A stretch of DNA of 20,439 nt, taken from Azolla pinnata (taxonomy: Eukaryota; Streptophyta; Polypodiopsida; Salviniales; Salviniaceae). Below the pieces are notes generated by a model, which ran no database searches, had not been told where the DNA came from, and was given only the letters and a program-made list of their open reading frames with translations. Shown here piece by piece: positions 1 through 10,385 of the stretch; position 1 is the first letter of the stretch; each line of letters opens with the position of its first letter. The translations under genes and the position numbers were made by a program. The stretch is taken from assembly GCA_037176905.1 (NCBI GenBank), contig JBBBWG010006091.1, positions 2,985 to 23,423 of the forward strand, given 5' to 3'.

Positions 1-1317
1 GTCTTCTTCTTCTGATCCTGCTTCCATTCAATGTTCAAGCTTCCATGCCACAACAACCCCCATCTTCACAGCAGTCATGTCCTTCATCTCCTTCCATCGT
101 TTCTTTCCTTCACCAGCTGGGATCAAATTTCGAACATGCCCGATGCATACATCACCATTCCCTGCTGCTGTTGCTGCAAAAACTGCAACAAAGCCAAGCA
201 CACACTTTGGACCTGACCAACAGAACAAAAGAAGCCAAAGTTACAAGCGAATGAAGCAATTACCATGAGACGAAAGAAATGGAGTCGAGACCACCATAGC
301 TCCCACACCTTGTTCATTTCATGCCAAAAAGTTGTAGCCTGTGAAGTCTTCATTCCGGAAACTCCGATTGCTGCTTGGGAACGACATAAGCTCTCTCCTC
401 TACTGCTATGGTATTCGCCTTTCTGTTATGTTTCACTTCCATGATTGCCAATTGATAATCGTATGATGTCATGGATAGAACTTGAGAATTCATCCATCCT
501 ATCAACCGTCGGTATGCCCGAATTTGAAATTCGCAGTTCCAACTCATTCACTGCACAGATAAAGATACAGATCATGGCAGCCTGCATTACAGCTAGATAC
601 ATACTTGCAAAAGAGGTCCCAAAACTCACTTATATGGGCCAAGCAAATAGAGTTGGACAACAAACCCCAATATGGATTTACAAGCCAGATCCAAAACATA
701 CCACATTAGCCATTTTGGGTTCGGGAATTCATTCTTATAATAAGATGGTTTTTGATTCGAGCGACTCAAGAACACGAGTATGTAAACATTGTTGAAGAAA
801 ATACCAGCCTCCCATTGGTATTTCTCCCATTACTAGGCATAATAAAATGCAATACAGTGAATCTTGATAAGGCATCATTATCTTGCAGTCAGAAAATGCA
901 GTAGACATGACTAAATCTACCAATCTCCTTCCATGTCCATTATTATCATATCTGTATACCTACATCAAAAATGATTTTGACACCAGTTTTCACAAACTAA
1001 TTCCCGAGAGAAATGGCTGTCCCAACCTTTCCAATTCCAAACAACCTTCAGCCGAAAGTAACATCAGTAGAGAATTCACAACACATGATATGAAGACCAT
1101 TAGAGCACTCACAACAGAACATCATAGCCATACGTCTTTTTCCATAGAAATGTGGCTACACCATTGGCCTTTACTCACCTACAATGAGCTTTATAATGTC
1201 AAAAATAGGCATTACGCAAGCCTAAACCAAAGAGTTCAAGCATTTGTATTTCCTCGAATAGATAAAAAGAATCTACTGTGTTTCAAAGCTGGCATCATCT
1301 CTTCCATCAGAAGAATG
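1..1317. other. 3' flank of the OST5 gene, no gene recognised
   Basis: AT-rich sequence. The part next to 1318 should contain the OST5 3' UTR, but I see no clear AATAAA on the minus strand. A minus-strand open frame at 28-228 has an acceptor-like TTGGTCAG at 213 and encodes a small hydrophobic then basic peptide, but I could not tie it to a family. The 154-codon plus-strand frame at 883-1347 is antisense to OST5 exon 4 and looks like chance. Confidence 0.5.
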
Positions 1318-3055
1318 TCAAACATACACACCCGTCCACAAGAGTAGGAATAATGACCCAAAACCCTACATGCAAACGAGAAAAAGCACAGAATCAAGTC
1401 AATATTTAAAAATTAATCAAATCATAATGATGCCAAAAAACTCATCGTGATTCTGTGCATCGTTCGACTTCAAAGCACCAACCAGGAAAAAAGATGCTAT
1501 GGTGCCTGTAGTAACCTCGCGAATAATGGACCGACTTAGCTTTGAAGTTGTGACTTGGTAGCTGCATCAACAACATAAAGGGCCAGTCATTAAAGAGGAA
1601 TAGCAATTCCAAACAAAAACATGGATCTATAAGGATATATCTTGAGTCTCCATTCTCATATAATAAAAACCTTCATTTCACAAATATTAAGAGTTATGAA
1701 ATCTCTATTATTTGCCCATATTTCACGGAAGTAAAAGGTACATACAATACCTGAGCTGCACAGCACGTGTCGAAAAGTTCAAGCAAGTTATAAAGGGTAA
1801 TTTTTATGTCTTACTTTCTTCCTCGTGTTCAAATATATGGTAAAACCCATCATGGCATGTAAAAGGAACACAATGAATAACTTCGTTTATCATCCACCAC
1901 ACCTTGCACAAAAAGGGTCCACTGACCACCCTGGTAAGCAACCATAGTCTAAACCGATTGATTAGGTTATCCACTATTGCCTGCACAATCCCTTCAGCCA
2001 GAGCAACAAAAATGCTTGCAATGCAATCTAAAAGAAAGTCTTGTAATTACTTATAATGTTGGCTACATCTTCCTTCTTAAGCGCGAGTCTTCTAGGGGAA
2101 CATACAAAACTATTATTTTGTGGAGTGACTTATAACCCGAGTTAGCCTACTAATTGAATGAGGAAACTTCTTGCAACATCCTATTTTTTCTATATACACG
2201 CATACACACACACATACATTCATGTTCATATATATACACAAAAAAAGTAGACATATATATATGCATACATCCAATGTATAAAGAGAGATTTTTTCTGAAA
2301 TTGTAACATGAGCTTACATGAAGAAATAGGCAGCTAGCATGAGGCCAATGCTAAGAAGAGATGTTGCCAACACTGGGTAGATCTCCTCAGAAACTGGGCT
2401 ATAAATTGGAGAATCAGCCTGCGTCATCACAAATCAATATAAAAATCCTAGAAGATAATGGGCAAATAATTTTCTACAAAATTACTGGCACAATGTCCAG
2501 TATGTTAATAGACGCGCCATAACACATCGATACAGTTCATTAACATGATGTGTTTTGAGGTCCACACACAAAATCATCAAGTACCAAAGAGAAGATGATG
2601 GGCTTTCAGTTCTTATGATTTCTGATAAGCACATAAATAACGGAATTCTCAAGCAAAATCCATAAACTATGTACACGATATATATGCATGATACCTATGT
2701 CAGATCTGTACATACAAATAGAACTAAGCACACATACAAGCGAGTGCATGTAAGTGTTACACACACATATATATATATATATTGTACATGTATGCAAAAA
2801 ATTGCGTACATAAGGCATGAGCATAATTGTGTGTATACATTACACAAATACGAACGTTCGAGATGATACACACGCATTTCTACATAAATAAATCCATTAG
2901 CACATCAGGCAAGCCGTGAACCTCATGTCAAGGTGATGAAAGAAATCGGTTATGCACACAATAGTCTCTTCATTTCCTTCAGATTTACGCTGGATATGCA
3001 TCACATCCTGATTCCAGAATTCTCTCATCCTCTCTCTGTATGTGAAACTTGCTTG

Positions 3056-3093
<38 letters not shown>

Positions 3094-3324
3094 GGCACGA
3101 TCTTTAGACCAGTTCCAGCTCCTGTGTCTGGCTCGACAGGCCGATCAGTTTACAGGCACAAAGAGAGATCCAGGAAACCCGCAAGCAAAGCGAAGATCTA
3201 GAGAGGAGGGTGCGCATAAAATCAACAACAGAAACTAGAAAAAGGAAGGAAAGAGAAGGCGGAGAGCATAGGAACAGAGCAAGAAGCAGATCTATGGCGG
3301 TGATGCGACAGGATCTCTCACCAT
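1318..3324 (-). CDS. OST5: OST5/TMEM258-family oligosaccharyltransferase subunit, 4 coding exons, 76 aa
   Basis: Coding exons, in transcript order, are 3324-3322 (ATG only), 2418-2318, 1561-1483 and 1365-1318 (ends TGA). That is 231 nt, and all introns are GT-AG with matching phases (0, 2, 0). The protein has two hydrophobic segments (about residues 17-36 and 52-75) joined by a short polar loop with Tyr36 and Arg45. It starts MADSPIYSPVSEEIYP and ends GFGSLFLLLWTGVYV. The SPV..(Y/F)P entry to helix 1, the FFIYxxTxS loop and the GFGxLFLLLxxGVYV end are hallmarks of the Ost5/TMEM258 family, which is usually about 75-80 residues. Members are small ER-membrane subunits of the oligosaccharyltransferase that N-glycosylates nascent proteins. 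The ATG is followed at once by an intron (ATG|GTGAGA); after splicing it lies in AAAGCCATGGCT, a good start context. Introns are 903, 756 and 117 nt. The 117-nt intron has a weak donor (CTG|GTTGGT), and retaining it would give a polar tail. Exon 1 is the least certain part; exons 2-4 are supported by family similarity recalled from knowledge, not by a search. Confidence 0.86.
2199..2282. repeat. CA/TA-rich simple repeats in OST5 intron 2
   Basis: Interrupted ACAC, CATA and ATAT runs without a longer unit. They form part of the 756-nt intron 2 (1562-2317), which otherwise shows nothing recognisable. Confidence 0.7.
2755..2782. repeat. CA then (AT)8 microsatellite in OST5 intron 1
   Basis: A short CA run leads into eight AT units. 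The surrounding 2670-2880 is generally rich in TGTA/CATA alternations on both strands. Confidence 0.85.
3061..3088. repeat. (GA)14 microsatellite in OST5 intron 1
   Basis: Fourteen uninterrupted GA units, 234 nt inside the intron from the first donor. On the sense strand it is a (TC)14 pyrimidine run. Confidence 0.97.
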
Positions 3325-3376
3325 GGCTTTCTTTCTCTCTGATTTGGGCAGGGAAAGTCCCCGATCGAAGCAGAAG

Positions 3377-3394
3377 CAGCAGCAGCAGCAGCAG
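3377..3394. repeat. (CAG)6 trinucleotide run in the OST5 leader
   Basis: Six perfect CAG units on the plus strand (CTG on the OST5 sense strand), 53-70 nt upstream of the ATG. This is a probable length-variable site in the 5' UTR. Confidence 0.9.
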
Positions 3395-3469
3395 ACCTCG
3401 GCTGTTCTTTCTTCTCTTGCTCTGTTTCTCTTGCTCTGTTTCTCTTTCTCGTTTTGCTTTTCTCTCTCT

Positions 3470-3660
3470 TGCACTTTGCTTTTTCCTCTCACTTGTTTTT
3501 TGCTTTTTCCTCTCACTTGTTTTTTGCTTTTTCCTCTCACTTGTTTTTGCTTTTTTCCTCTCACTTGTTTTTTGCTTTTTTCCTCTCACTTGTTTTTTGC
3601 TTTTTTCCTCTCACTTGTTTTTTGCTTTTTCCTCTCACTTGTTTTTCTTCTCTCCCTCTT
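3470..3660. repeat. 24-bp tandem array, seven copies, in OST5 leader/promoter
   Basis: The core CCTCTCACTTG begins at 3485, 3509, 3533, 3557, 3582, 3607 and 3631, a period of 24-25 bp, separated by TTTTTTGCTTTTT. The copies are nearly identical, which implies recent expansion. On the sense strand of the OST5 gene the array is purine-rich and lies about 160-340 nt upstream of the ATG. Both strands stay open because the unit is eight codons long, so open frames here are not evidence of a gene. Confidence 0.93.
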
Positions 3661-3877
3661 GTTGCTTTTCTCTCTCTTGATTTTGTTTTGCTTTCCAATG
3701 GATGAAATTTGAGCTATCTGATTGTCTCAGAACATGTTGTCTCAGAACAGGCGCACAACTGTTCAGAAAAACCCAGCTTTGAGCTTCCGATCGGGTATCA
3801 GCAAACTGCAGGAAATCTCACACCAGAGCTGAGTATTATTGCCATCTAGTTGAGGGCCCTGACCCCGATCCACGGTT

Positions 3878-4072
3878 TTGGAAGATGGGGAATGCAAAGG
3901 CTTGATTGGAATAGGTGCCACTGTGATGCATTTGTTGATCGACGAAAGATTCTTAGATGCAGTGGAGATCGATATGTTAAGAAAGCGGAAACTAGTATGG
4001 GCAATCTCAACCATGTTTTGTTCATGTCTTGCTCACGCCAAAACATATCCGCTCACATCTGACCAGCATTAG
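3878..4072 (+). pseudogene. Possible relic of a class I methyltransferase-like domain
   Basis: One plus-strand frame is open for 64 codons with no ATG at its start. It contains GLIGIGATVMHLL, then FLDAVEID with about 20 residues from the glycine motif to the acidic end. That order (GxGx.. followed by a strand ending in Glu-x-Asp) resembles motifs I and post-I of class I SAM-dependent methyltransferases, such as the METTL13-like proteins of plants. Motif I is imperfect (GIGATV rather than GxGxG) and no other exon was found on either side. It may be chance; the call is weak. Confidence 0.2.
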
Positions 4073-5221
4073 CTCGCACATTTGTTTGAGCTTCATCAAA
4101 TAAATCAAGAGGCAATGGATGTAGGAATCATAGACCTTGCAGGAAGAGCTATGTGGAGCAAGTTAGAATGGGGATTTTGAAGCCACCAAATATATATATT
4201 ACGTCCCAAACTACTGTTATGCGTGCCCAAAAACTGATCATGCTATGTAATGACAACAAAAACATTTTTTTATATCCACTGCAGAGTGTTTCACAGTTTT
4301 GTGTTCCCTTTGCTACACTTCTCATCCATTGCATTGATTCTTTTTGTTGGAAAAAGTGAAGAAGGTTGCTTCCTCTCTTATTTAAGGAAGAAACATTAAG
4401 GGATGTCACAATAGCAAGTTATCTTTGTAATAGTTGATATTGCAGCATGCTCTTCAAGTATCTAGGTTCAGGCAAAGATCCAATTCTGTATGAAACTTAA
4501 AATCAGTAGAGAAAAATTTGTAGCTTCTCTAAACTAGAAAAACACATCTACATATGATATAGGGCACAAAACACATTCACTATAAAGTTATTTCAATCAA
4601 GAGGATGAATTTATGATACTGCTACCGGTGATCATTAGAAGGTTAGAACCAGCAGCCGTTGCAAACTTGATTGAGGTACACAATCACCAGAATGCTAATC
4701 TTGTCTCCATCAATTCAAGAACACATGGCATCTAATGTTTTCCAGAAAACAATAGATAGTTGAGAAAAGCTTTCCAAACAACCTAGAATCAAATCGAAGC
4801 AGCTCCAGTTTCTACCCAGCTGGTTATGAAGCAAAAATGAAGAGGAAATGTCAGAGCTCATAATAAGTCAAGTAAATCAAAGAGGTCAAGCCCCAAGAAT
4901 TTTCAGTAAGGTGCATGGTTCTTCCCTGATTCAGAAAAAAGGGGGGCTACAGGTGTGGAAGAAAATAGAAGGAACCATAAAAATGGCTTCCAAATGAAAC
5001 CCCCGACGTTTCGAAAGAAATACCATTTCTTCTTCTCTTCTTCAAAACTTCTGAAAATCTCTTTTAACCTTCACAAAGGTGAATGACTCTGCTTTGGCTC
5101 CCTTAGACTAAATTTCCAACGTGAAAATACAGTTCTCCCATTCTATCCCATTGGTCAAGCCCCGTTTCAAGACTAACCCTCAAATAAACATGAGACCAAA
5201 AACATTTCCACAAGAATATCT
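4073..5221. other. Intergenic region and 3' flank of the RRM gene
   Basis: Ordinary AT-rich sequence without repeats or coding signal that I can defend. The right half probably includes the 3' UTR of the RRM gene. Confidence 0.5.
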
Positions 5222-8200
5222 TCATCTTTTCAATGCTTCATCTTCCATGTGAATAAGCGCTTTCAAATCTTCGAAGCATATTGACATAGCATCCAATCCA
5301 ATCTCGATCTTGCTGAGCATCTGACTCGATTGAGCAGCATGCCATGCCTTCCCATCGCTTGTACTTAACACTTCTTTCTTGGCGCCAGGATGCAAGGCAG
5401 GGGCAACGGAAGCTATCCACCTTCTTTGATTTAGTGTAACTTCATTCAAGCTATTCAAGTAGATAAACCATATATAATGATCAGACATCATCCCGAAAGA
5501 CCAAATAATACAAAAGCAAATTGTCTAGTATTAGCAACGTGTTTCTAGCTTGGACATATCAGTTTCTAGCTTTTCATACAAATCCTTGAAAAAACCAAAG
5601 TGATAGAAATGGGTTTCTAGCTTGTTATAAATATCATCAATATAGTAAATGTAATAGAAATTGGTTCTCACTACTACTAATATAAATATCTAAGACACTG
5701 GAAGCAATAGAAAACGGATTTGCCACTCACCATACAGATCATGCAGATAACGAGTTTCTAACTTCACTAGCCAGGGGCGAGGAAATACCTTTCCAATATG
5801 TTGGGGATATTTGGCAATTCTTTCACTTTATAGAAAACATCATAGATTCCATTCCCTCGTTTCTTGATGTTGTCAAGACTGCCATATTTCTCACAAATAG
5901 AGCGGATTTGAGTTTCTTGAGTTATTCCTCCAACTCTGCTAAGTCTCACAACTGTTGTGATGGGGGGCTCTGGCCTGGTTATGGGAAAAAGCTTTCCCTC
6001 AAGTTGGATTTCTCGGAGAGTTAGTGCATTGTCCATAGCCTCTGCTGTCTGTTAAAAAACATTTCTGCTATAACTTAATTCATACATAACATAATTATTG
6101 CATTGACTAAGATTGCATTAGTGCCCATGGTTGTTTTACCTTGAATTCGATATAGATAGCCCGTGATCCATTGGACTCAGATTTCTTGAAGGACCGTAAA
6201 ATTTCTCCATGGCTTGAGAGAGCATGCTTCACAAGGCCAATGTTGCAATGGGAAGGCACATTCTGAATACTCACTGTATAACCTGAATAAGGAACAAAAA
6301 TATCTTTGCCTTGATTTCCTTCATTTGTGTTTGCTGGCCTTGCATCTTCTTGATGGTTGTCGCTCTTTGTTTCAGGGGCTTTGAGGGGCTCAAAGCTAAC
6401 AGGCCTGGCTTCCTTATTCATTTGTTGATTCCAGTTGGCTTTCATTCTTGGATTTGAAAGAGAATCCCTCGTTAACGGACCTGAACGATCAACATAATTC
6501 CTCTCAGTTGACATGTCCGTACGGGTAACTGACCCATTTGAATCACGTGGCTTATTAAGGAAGTTGAAGTGTCCTGACTTCATCTCTTTTGATCTTGGAA
6601 GATTTCCTCCTTGGAACCCTTTCTGCAGCTTGTTATTCGGTGTATAGTCCTTCTTGAAGGCATTGGCCAGCTGCTCAAAGCTCAAAAAGATGGTAAGAGG
6701 ATGCAAACTGCACAATCTTTGGTTTACTACATTATTATTGTCAATCATACATTCAATTACTATACGAAAATTATACAGGTGGTAGCTCTTACTGAATTTC
6801 GATTTGAGTTCCTAGAACTGCTACGATCGTGGCCAGATTGAGGATGATCCAAGTCAGCAAAATCGTCAACATTTTCACTATCATTCATTTGACCAGAATC
6901 TGGTTTATCCAAAGCTGCTGCAGCTTTATTCTTTGCAGCAATCTTGCGGATGGAGCTCATAACTTGCGCCCATTTATTATCTTGAATGGACTTATCTTCA
7001 GTACTGGTAACAGTAGTAGCATTCATATTGGAAGGAGTATGGGAATCTACTTTTGTACCCTCTTTCTGGCTAGTTACAGAAACCCGACCAACAGTGGTCC
7101 CTTTACCTCGCATCTTATTGAGGATGAGGCTTGAAAGATTTTCACTACTTTCTGAGGAGGACTTTTCATCTGAAATATTGACTGCATTGGAAGAAAAACG
7201 ATGCTTCCCTTTCTGAGCAGTGACATCCTGTTTCACAGTCTCCCTTTCAGAGTCAGATGGCCTATAAAAATCATCACAATTCAGTAAAATAGATAAAAAC
7301 ATTTATGAATAATCTGAGCTAAGAAAGAAGCATACCCGGATGTGGTGTCGACACCAGAAGAGTCTTCAAGGGCTGCACTGCCTGCGCACCATGTTCGCGT
7401 AGTTTGCTGCAGTACTACAAGTACCGAGACAAATATTTGTTGCAGGTTAAAGATAGATCTAGAGCTAGCCAAATCTAACAAAGACTAATACTCACACATT
7501 CGATCCTCTTTCAAGTAACTCTCATTTCAAAAGGTTATAGTCCTGCTGTTAGTCAGTTCTAATTAAGCTCAAACCTAGAGGATCATTAATCACATTCAGG
7601 TTGTTCCGAATGAAACTAAAGTGTGACTATCCCCGTTCGGGGCAAAACTCGAGATGAAAACAGGTCGCAGTTAAGTTTACATCTCTTTCAAGTAAATCGT
7701 CGCTTAAGGTTGAGCTCATCTAGTAATGGCTGTTCAAAGTTGTGGTTAGATCTGGCGAAGGCTGGAAAATAGTAGAAATTTAACTTAGTTTCAAGCTCAA
7801 TAATGAGATCAATGGTAAGATTGACCCTATCTAGATAAGATTGCATCACGGTAAGGACTGGGGTTAGGTTAAAACTTAAGAAGAAAACTGGCTTCCATTG
7901 GGTTTTCACTAAAATGAAGCTTAACCTAGACACAATGCTTCCTACTGAAACGTCAAATGAGATGTTTGTCATTCAGCCATGGATATTTCTTGGCTTAATC
8001 ATGGTCCTATGTTAAATCTGGACTTTTGCAAACATTCTAGTAATGCAAGAACTATGCAAGCTTACTACTTCCAGCTGGGGTAATACTAAATCTTGAAAGT
8101 AGTTCAGGCTTCAGCACACAACCGAGGTAAAACAAAAAGGTTGGCCTAATGGAGTTTGATGCTGGTCCAAACAGACCTTTTTTAATGGTAAAGCTGACTT

Positions 8201-8933
8201 TAACCTAACCTCGTATCTATTGAGCCTGAACATAGTTAAACTTGGTACTATACCAAAGTCGTAGATCATGATTACGAGTGGTTCCAGTAAAGAGCGGTCC
8301 TTCATGCCCAGTCTAATTATTCTAGAGCTAGTTCTAATCTGCTTTTCCTGTTGATTCAAGTTAAGCCTAGACGGATTGCACCTCAGTCCTGCCAGATGAT
8401 AGTAGAAGCTTGATCGAACGTGTACTAAAGTAAGCCCAGCAAAGTGATAGACTACTCTAGACTTGCATTTCAAGCAATGCATTGAATTCCGACGCATAAT
8501 TGCTCTGTAAGAACTCTACGAAATTCGAGTTCAGAATTCTGTAGCAGGAAGTAGACTGACTATACCACAATGAAGGGTTAACTGTAAAGGCATTCGAAAG
8601 GGAAGAAAAACAATGCATTTACATCCCGCTCCGGAAACAAACGGAATACTTAGAAGCCATATGAAGTGATCTACACACACGTCTTTCCAGCAGAGCAGAG
8701 AAGGAGAACTATGTCCTGATGCTAACGCACGCGCAACAGCAAACCAGGAAAAGAGGAAGAACCATCCCCAGGAGCTGGCATTTTTCTTCTTTCGCTCCTT
8801 GGTTCTTTCAGTTGTTTGATATTTGCGTGTATGCGAGCTTACCTGTGCGGTGGAGGAGCAGCTGGGACGTCCGGAGAGGGGAAGGAGACGTGAGGAAAGG
8901 CTGCGATCGGATGCGTAGCAGCAGGCGAGCCAT
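5222..8933 (-). CDS. Two-RRM RNA-binding protein with probable mitochondrial presequence, 6 exons, 552 aa
   Basis: Exons in transcript order: 8933-8843, 7414-7336, 7261-6793, 6670-6140, 6048-5789 and 5450-5222 (ends TGA). The total is 1659 nt with consistent phases and GT-AG introns. The start is the first ATG in frame (context GAAGCTATGGCT). Residues 1-30 (MARLLLRIRSQPF...) are rich in Arg, Leu and Ser with no acidic residue, as in mitochondrial presequences. Residues 32-340 are polar and probably disordered. An RRM-like fold spans about 344-417, with an RNP2-like strand VSIQNVP and an RNP1-like strand RAIYIEFK. A second, more divergent RRM-like unit spans about 421-492 (begins TVVRLSRVGG, with KYGSLDNIKKR in the middle). 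The last 60 residues look helical. The role is inferred: organellar RNA binding. I do not recognise a named orthologue. Intron 1 (1428 nt) is long and holds no recognised element. At exon 4 the acceptor could instead be one codon upstream (GAG|CAG|CTG). Confidence 0.85.
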
Positions 8934-9053
8934 AGCTTCGGGGGGGAAAGCCCTCCTTTTGAGCTGGAAAACGGAAGCGAGAGGATCAGTTTCTCGTTGC
9001 CAGGCTCCGCGTGAGCCTGTCTGTCGCTGTGCTCCCACTGGCTAGGGCTCAGA

Positions 9054-9062
9054 GGGTTAGGT

Positions 9063-9112
<50 letters not shown>
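9054..9112. promoter_or_regulatory. Interstitial telomere-like array near the RRM-gene start
   Basis: About eight head-to-tail units on the plus strand mix TTTAGGG (three) and TTAGGG (five). The array is 120-180 nt upstream of the RRM-gene ATG, so it falls in the 5' UTR or core promoter, and reads CCCTAA on the sense strand. Telo-box motifs (AAACCCTA) near start sites are a known plant promoter element bound by TRB-type factors and are common in genes for translation and organelle function. Whether this array is regulatory or a telomeric scar is open. Confidence 0.8.
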
Positions 9113-9164
9113 GCTGAGGCTGAGGCAGGACAGACAGAGAAGACTGCAGAGTTCTACAGAGCCT

Positions 9165-9352
9165 TAAACCCTAAAACCCTCCTTTTGCTTTTTGCTTTTT
9201 GCTCTTCTTGCTTTCTGCTCTTTCCTTCTTGTTTTTTGCTTTTCTTGCTTTCTGTTCTTCTTCTTCTTTTGCTTTGTCTTGCTTTCTTTTCCCCTTTGGG
9301 TTTCCTTTAAACCCTAAAACCCTGAGGTCCATTTTGAAACCCTAAACCCTGA
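9165..9352. promoter_or_regulatory. Telo-box motifs flanking a pyrimidine tract, RRM-gene upstream region
   Basis: AAACCCTAAAACCCT occurs at 9167-9180 and 9308-9322, and AAACCCTAAACCCT at 9338-9351, all opposite in orientation to the array at 9054-9112. Between them, 9181-9296 is an almost pure pyrimidine stretch rich in TTTTGCTTT and CTTGCTTTCT. This is the likely promoter of the minus-strand RRM gene. Confidence 0.65.
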
Positions 9353-9779
9353 CTTTGAATCCTCTTTGCAGCAAGTAGAATGACTGCACCACGAGAAGCA
9401 GAGCTTCGCCGCACGAAGTAAAAGACTTAACAGCTCGGAAATCAAAGAGGTTCCAAGTATTTATACTGTGGGAGTCGACTGCTGATGCACGAGAGTGTTG
9501 TAGAGAATTCGGGAATGTTCCCCAGTATAGGAAGATTCGAGAACATTATTGGGGGGATACTACTGGAGTAGGTCATCGGAGCTGGAGCAGTCGTATTCGA
9601 CAAATACCGTTTTGCAATAGGATTTTCTAGACGAATGTAATTGCATCCTTGTATCTACAAGGCCAAGGATAATGTTGTTTACAATTGAGGTCATGAGCTT
9701 TTCTTCAGAACGATTCCCTCCTATGAAAACCAATGAGGCTACAAGTAACTATTTATATTGCAAGGCCAACAAGTGAATT

Positions 9780-9945
9780 GCATAATGATGTTGTATGCTA
9801 AAATTCGTTTCTGACCACATCTGTTGGGTGGTTCGCATTTCGCCAATGCCAATGACATAGAGCTAAGAAAGAGAACAACAATTTAATAATAATGTCATAT
9901 GTTTAAATTTGTTTATGGGTGGTTAGCATTTCACCATTTGCCAAA
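9780..9945. repeat. Diverged duplication in the RRM-REP intergenic region
   Basis: CATAATGATGTTGTATG, then AAATTCGTTT, then GGGTGGTTCGCATTTCGCCA (about 9782-9846) is echoed by AATAATGTCATATG, AAATTTGTTT and GGGTGGTTAGCATTTCACCA (about 9887-9936). It is old and imperfect. A (TA)9 microsatellite follows at 9957-9975. Confidence 0.6.
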
Positions 9946-10385
9946 TGATTATCATTTATATATATATATATATATGAGATTAACAAATAAAACAGCTTAA
10001 TTGTCAAGAGTGAATGCCATTAATCTCCTTTGGTTAACCAACATGATCTCTTTTTTAGCTTTTATCAATCTTACTCTCAATCCCAATAATTGAGATACAG
10101 CCAAAATCTTGAATTTGTTGATTGTTTCTGTAATGGACACCAAAGCACAAATTGTAACACGCGTATTTTGCCGCAGTTATAAAAAAAAATGTAATCCCCC
10201 AATTTCAATCATATTACAAAGCCACCATGGAACTTTGTATTGGAATTCATTTATGCACTGGAGCCCCACATTTGACAGAAAGCATATTGATTCCATGTGA
10301 GTTTGGGAATTGACAGGGTTGTGATGGGAAGGGAAATGTGCTGTGTTATAAAATTGTAGACATTTCAATGCAGTTGAAAACCTGA

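Noticed and set aside
28-228. Minus-strand open frame with an acceptor-like site at 213 (GPKCVLGFVAVFAATAAG...)
   Set aside because: No matching upstream exon, no recognised family, and an overlapping frame is equally open. It was left in the flank description only.
735-970. Minus-strand segment reading YDNNGHGRRL after an ACAG acceptor, considered as an OST5 exon
   Set aside because: It only loosely resembles the loop and lies beyond the OST5 stop codon.
883-1347. 154-codon plus-strand open frame
   Set aside because: It overlaps OST5 exon 4 antisense, has no recognisable domain and an AT-rich random composition. The OST5 C-terminal match on the other strand explains the conservation.
1984-2040. 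Minus-strand segment reading DCIASIFVALAEG, first considered as OST5 exon 3
   Set aside because: The segment at 1561-1483 fits phase, loop and helix far better and links to the GVYV-ending exon.
3104-3712. Several long open frames on both strands, including Lys/Arg-rich and Phe/Leu-rich ones
   Set aside because: They are translations of the 24-bp array and CAG run; a unit of eight codons keeps all frames open.
8719-9045. Plus-strand 108-codon frame over the RRM-gene start
   Set aside because: It is antisense to the exon 1 presequence, which has a good start context and donor.
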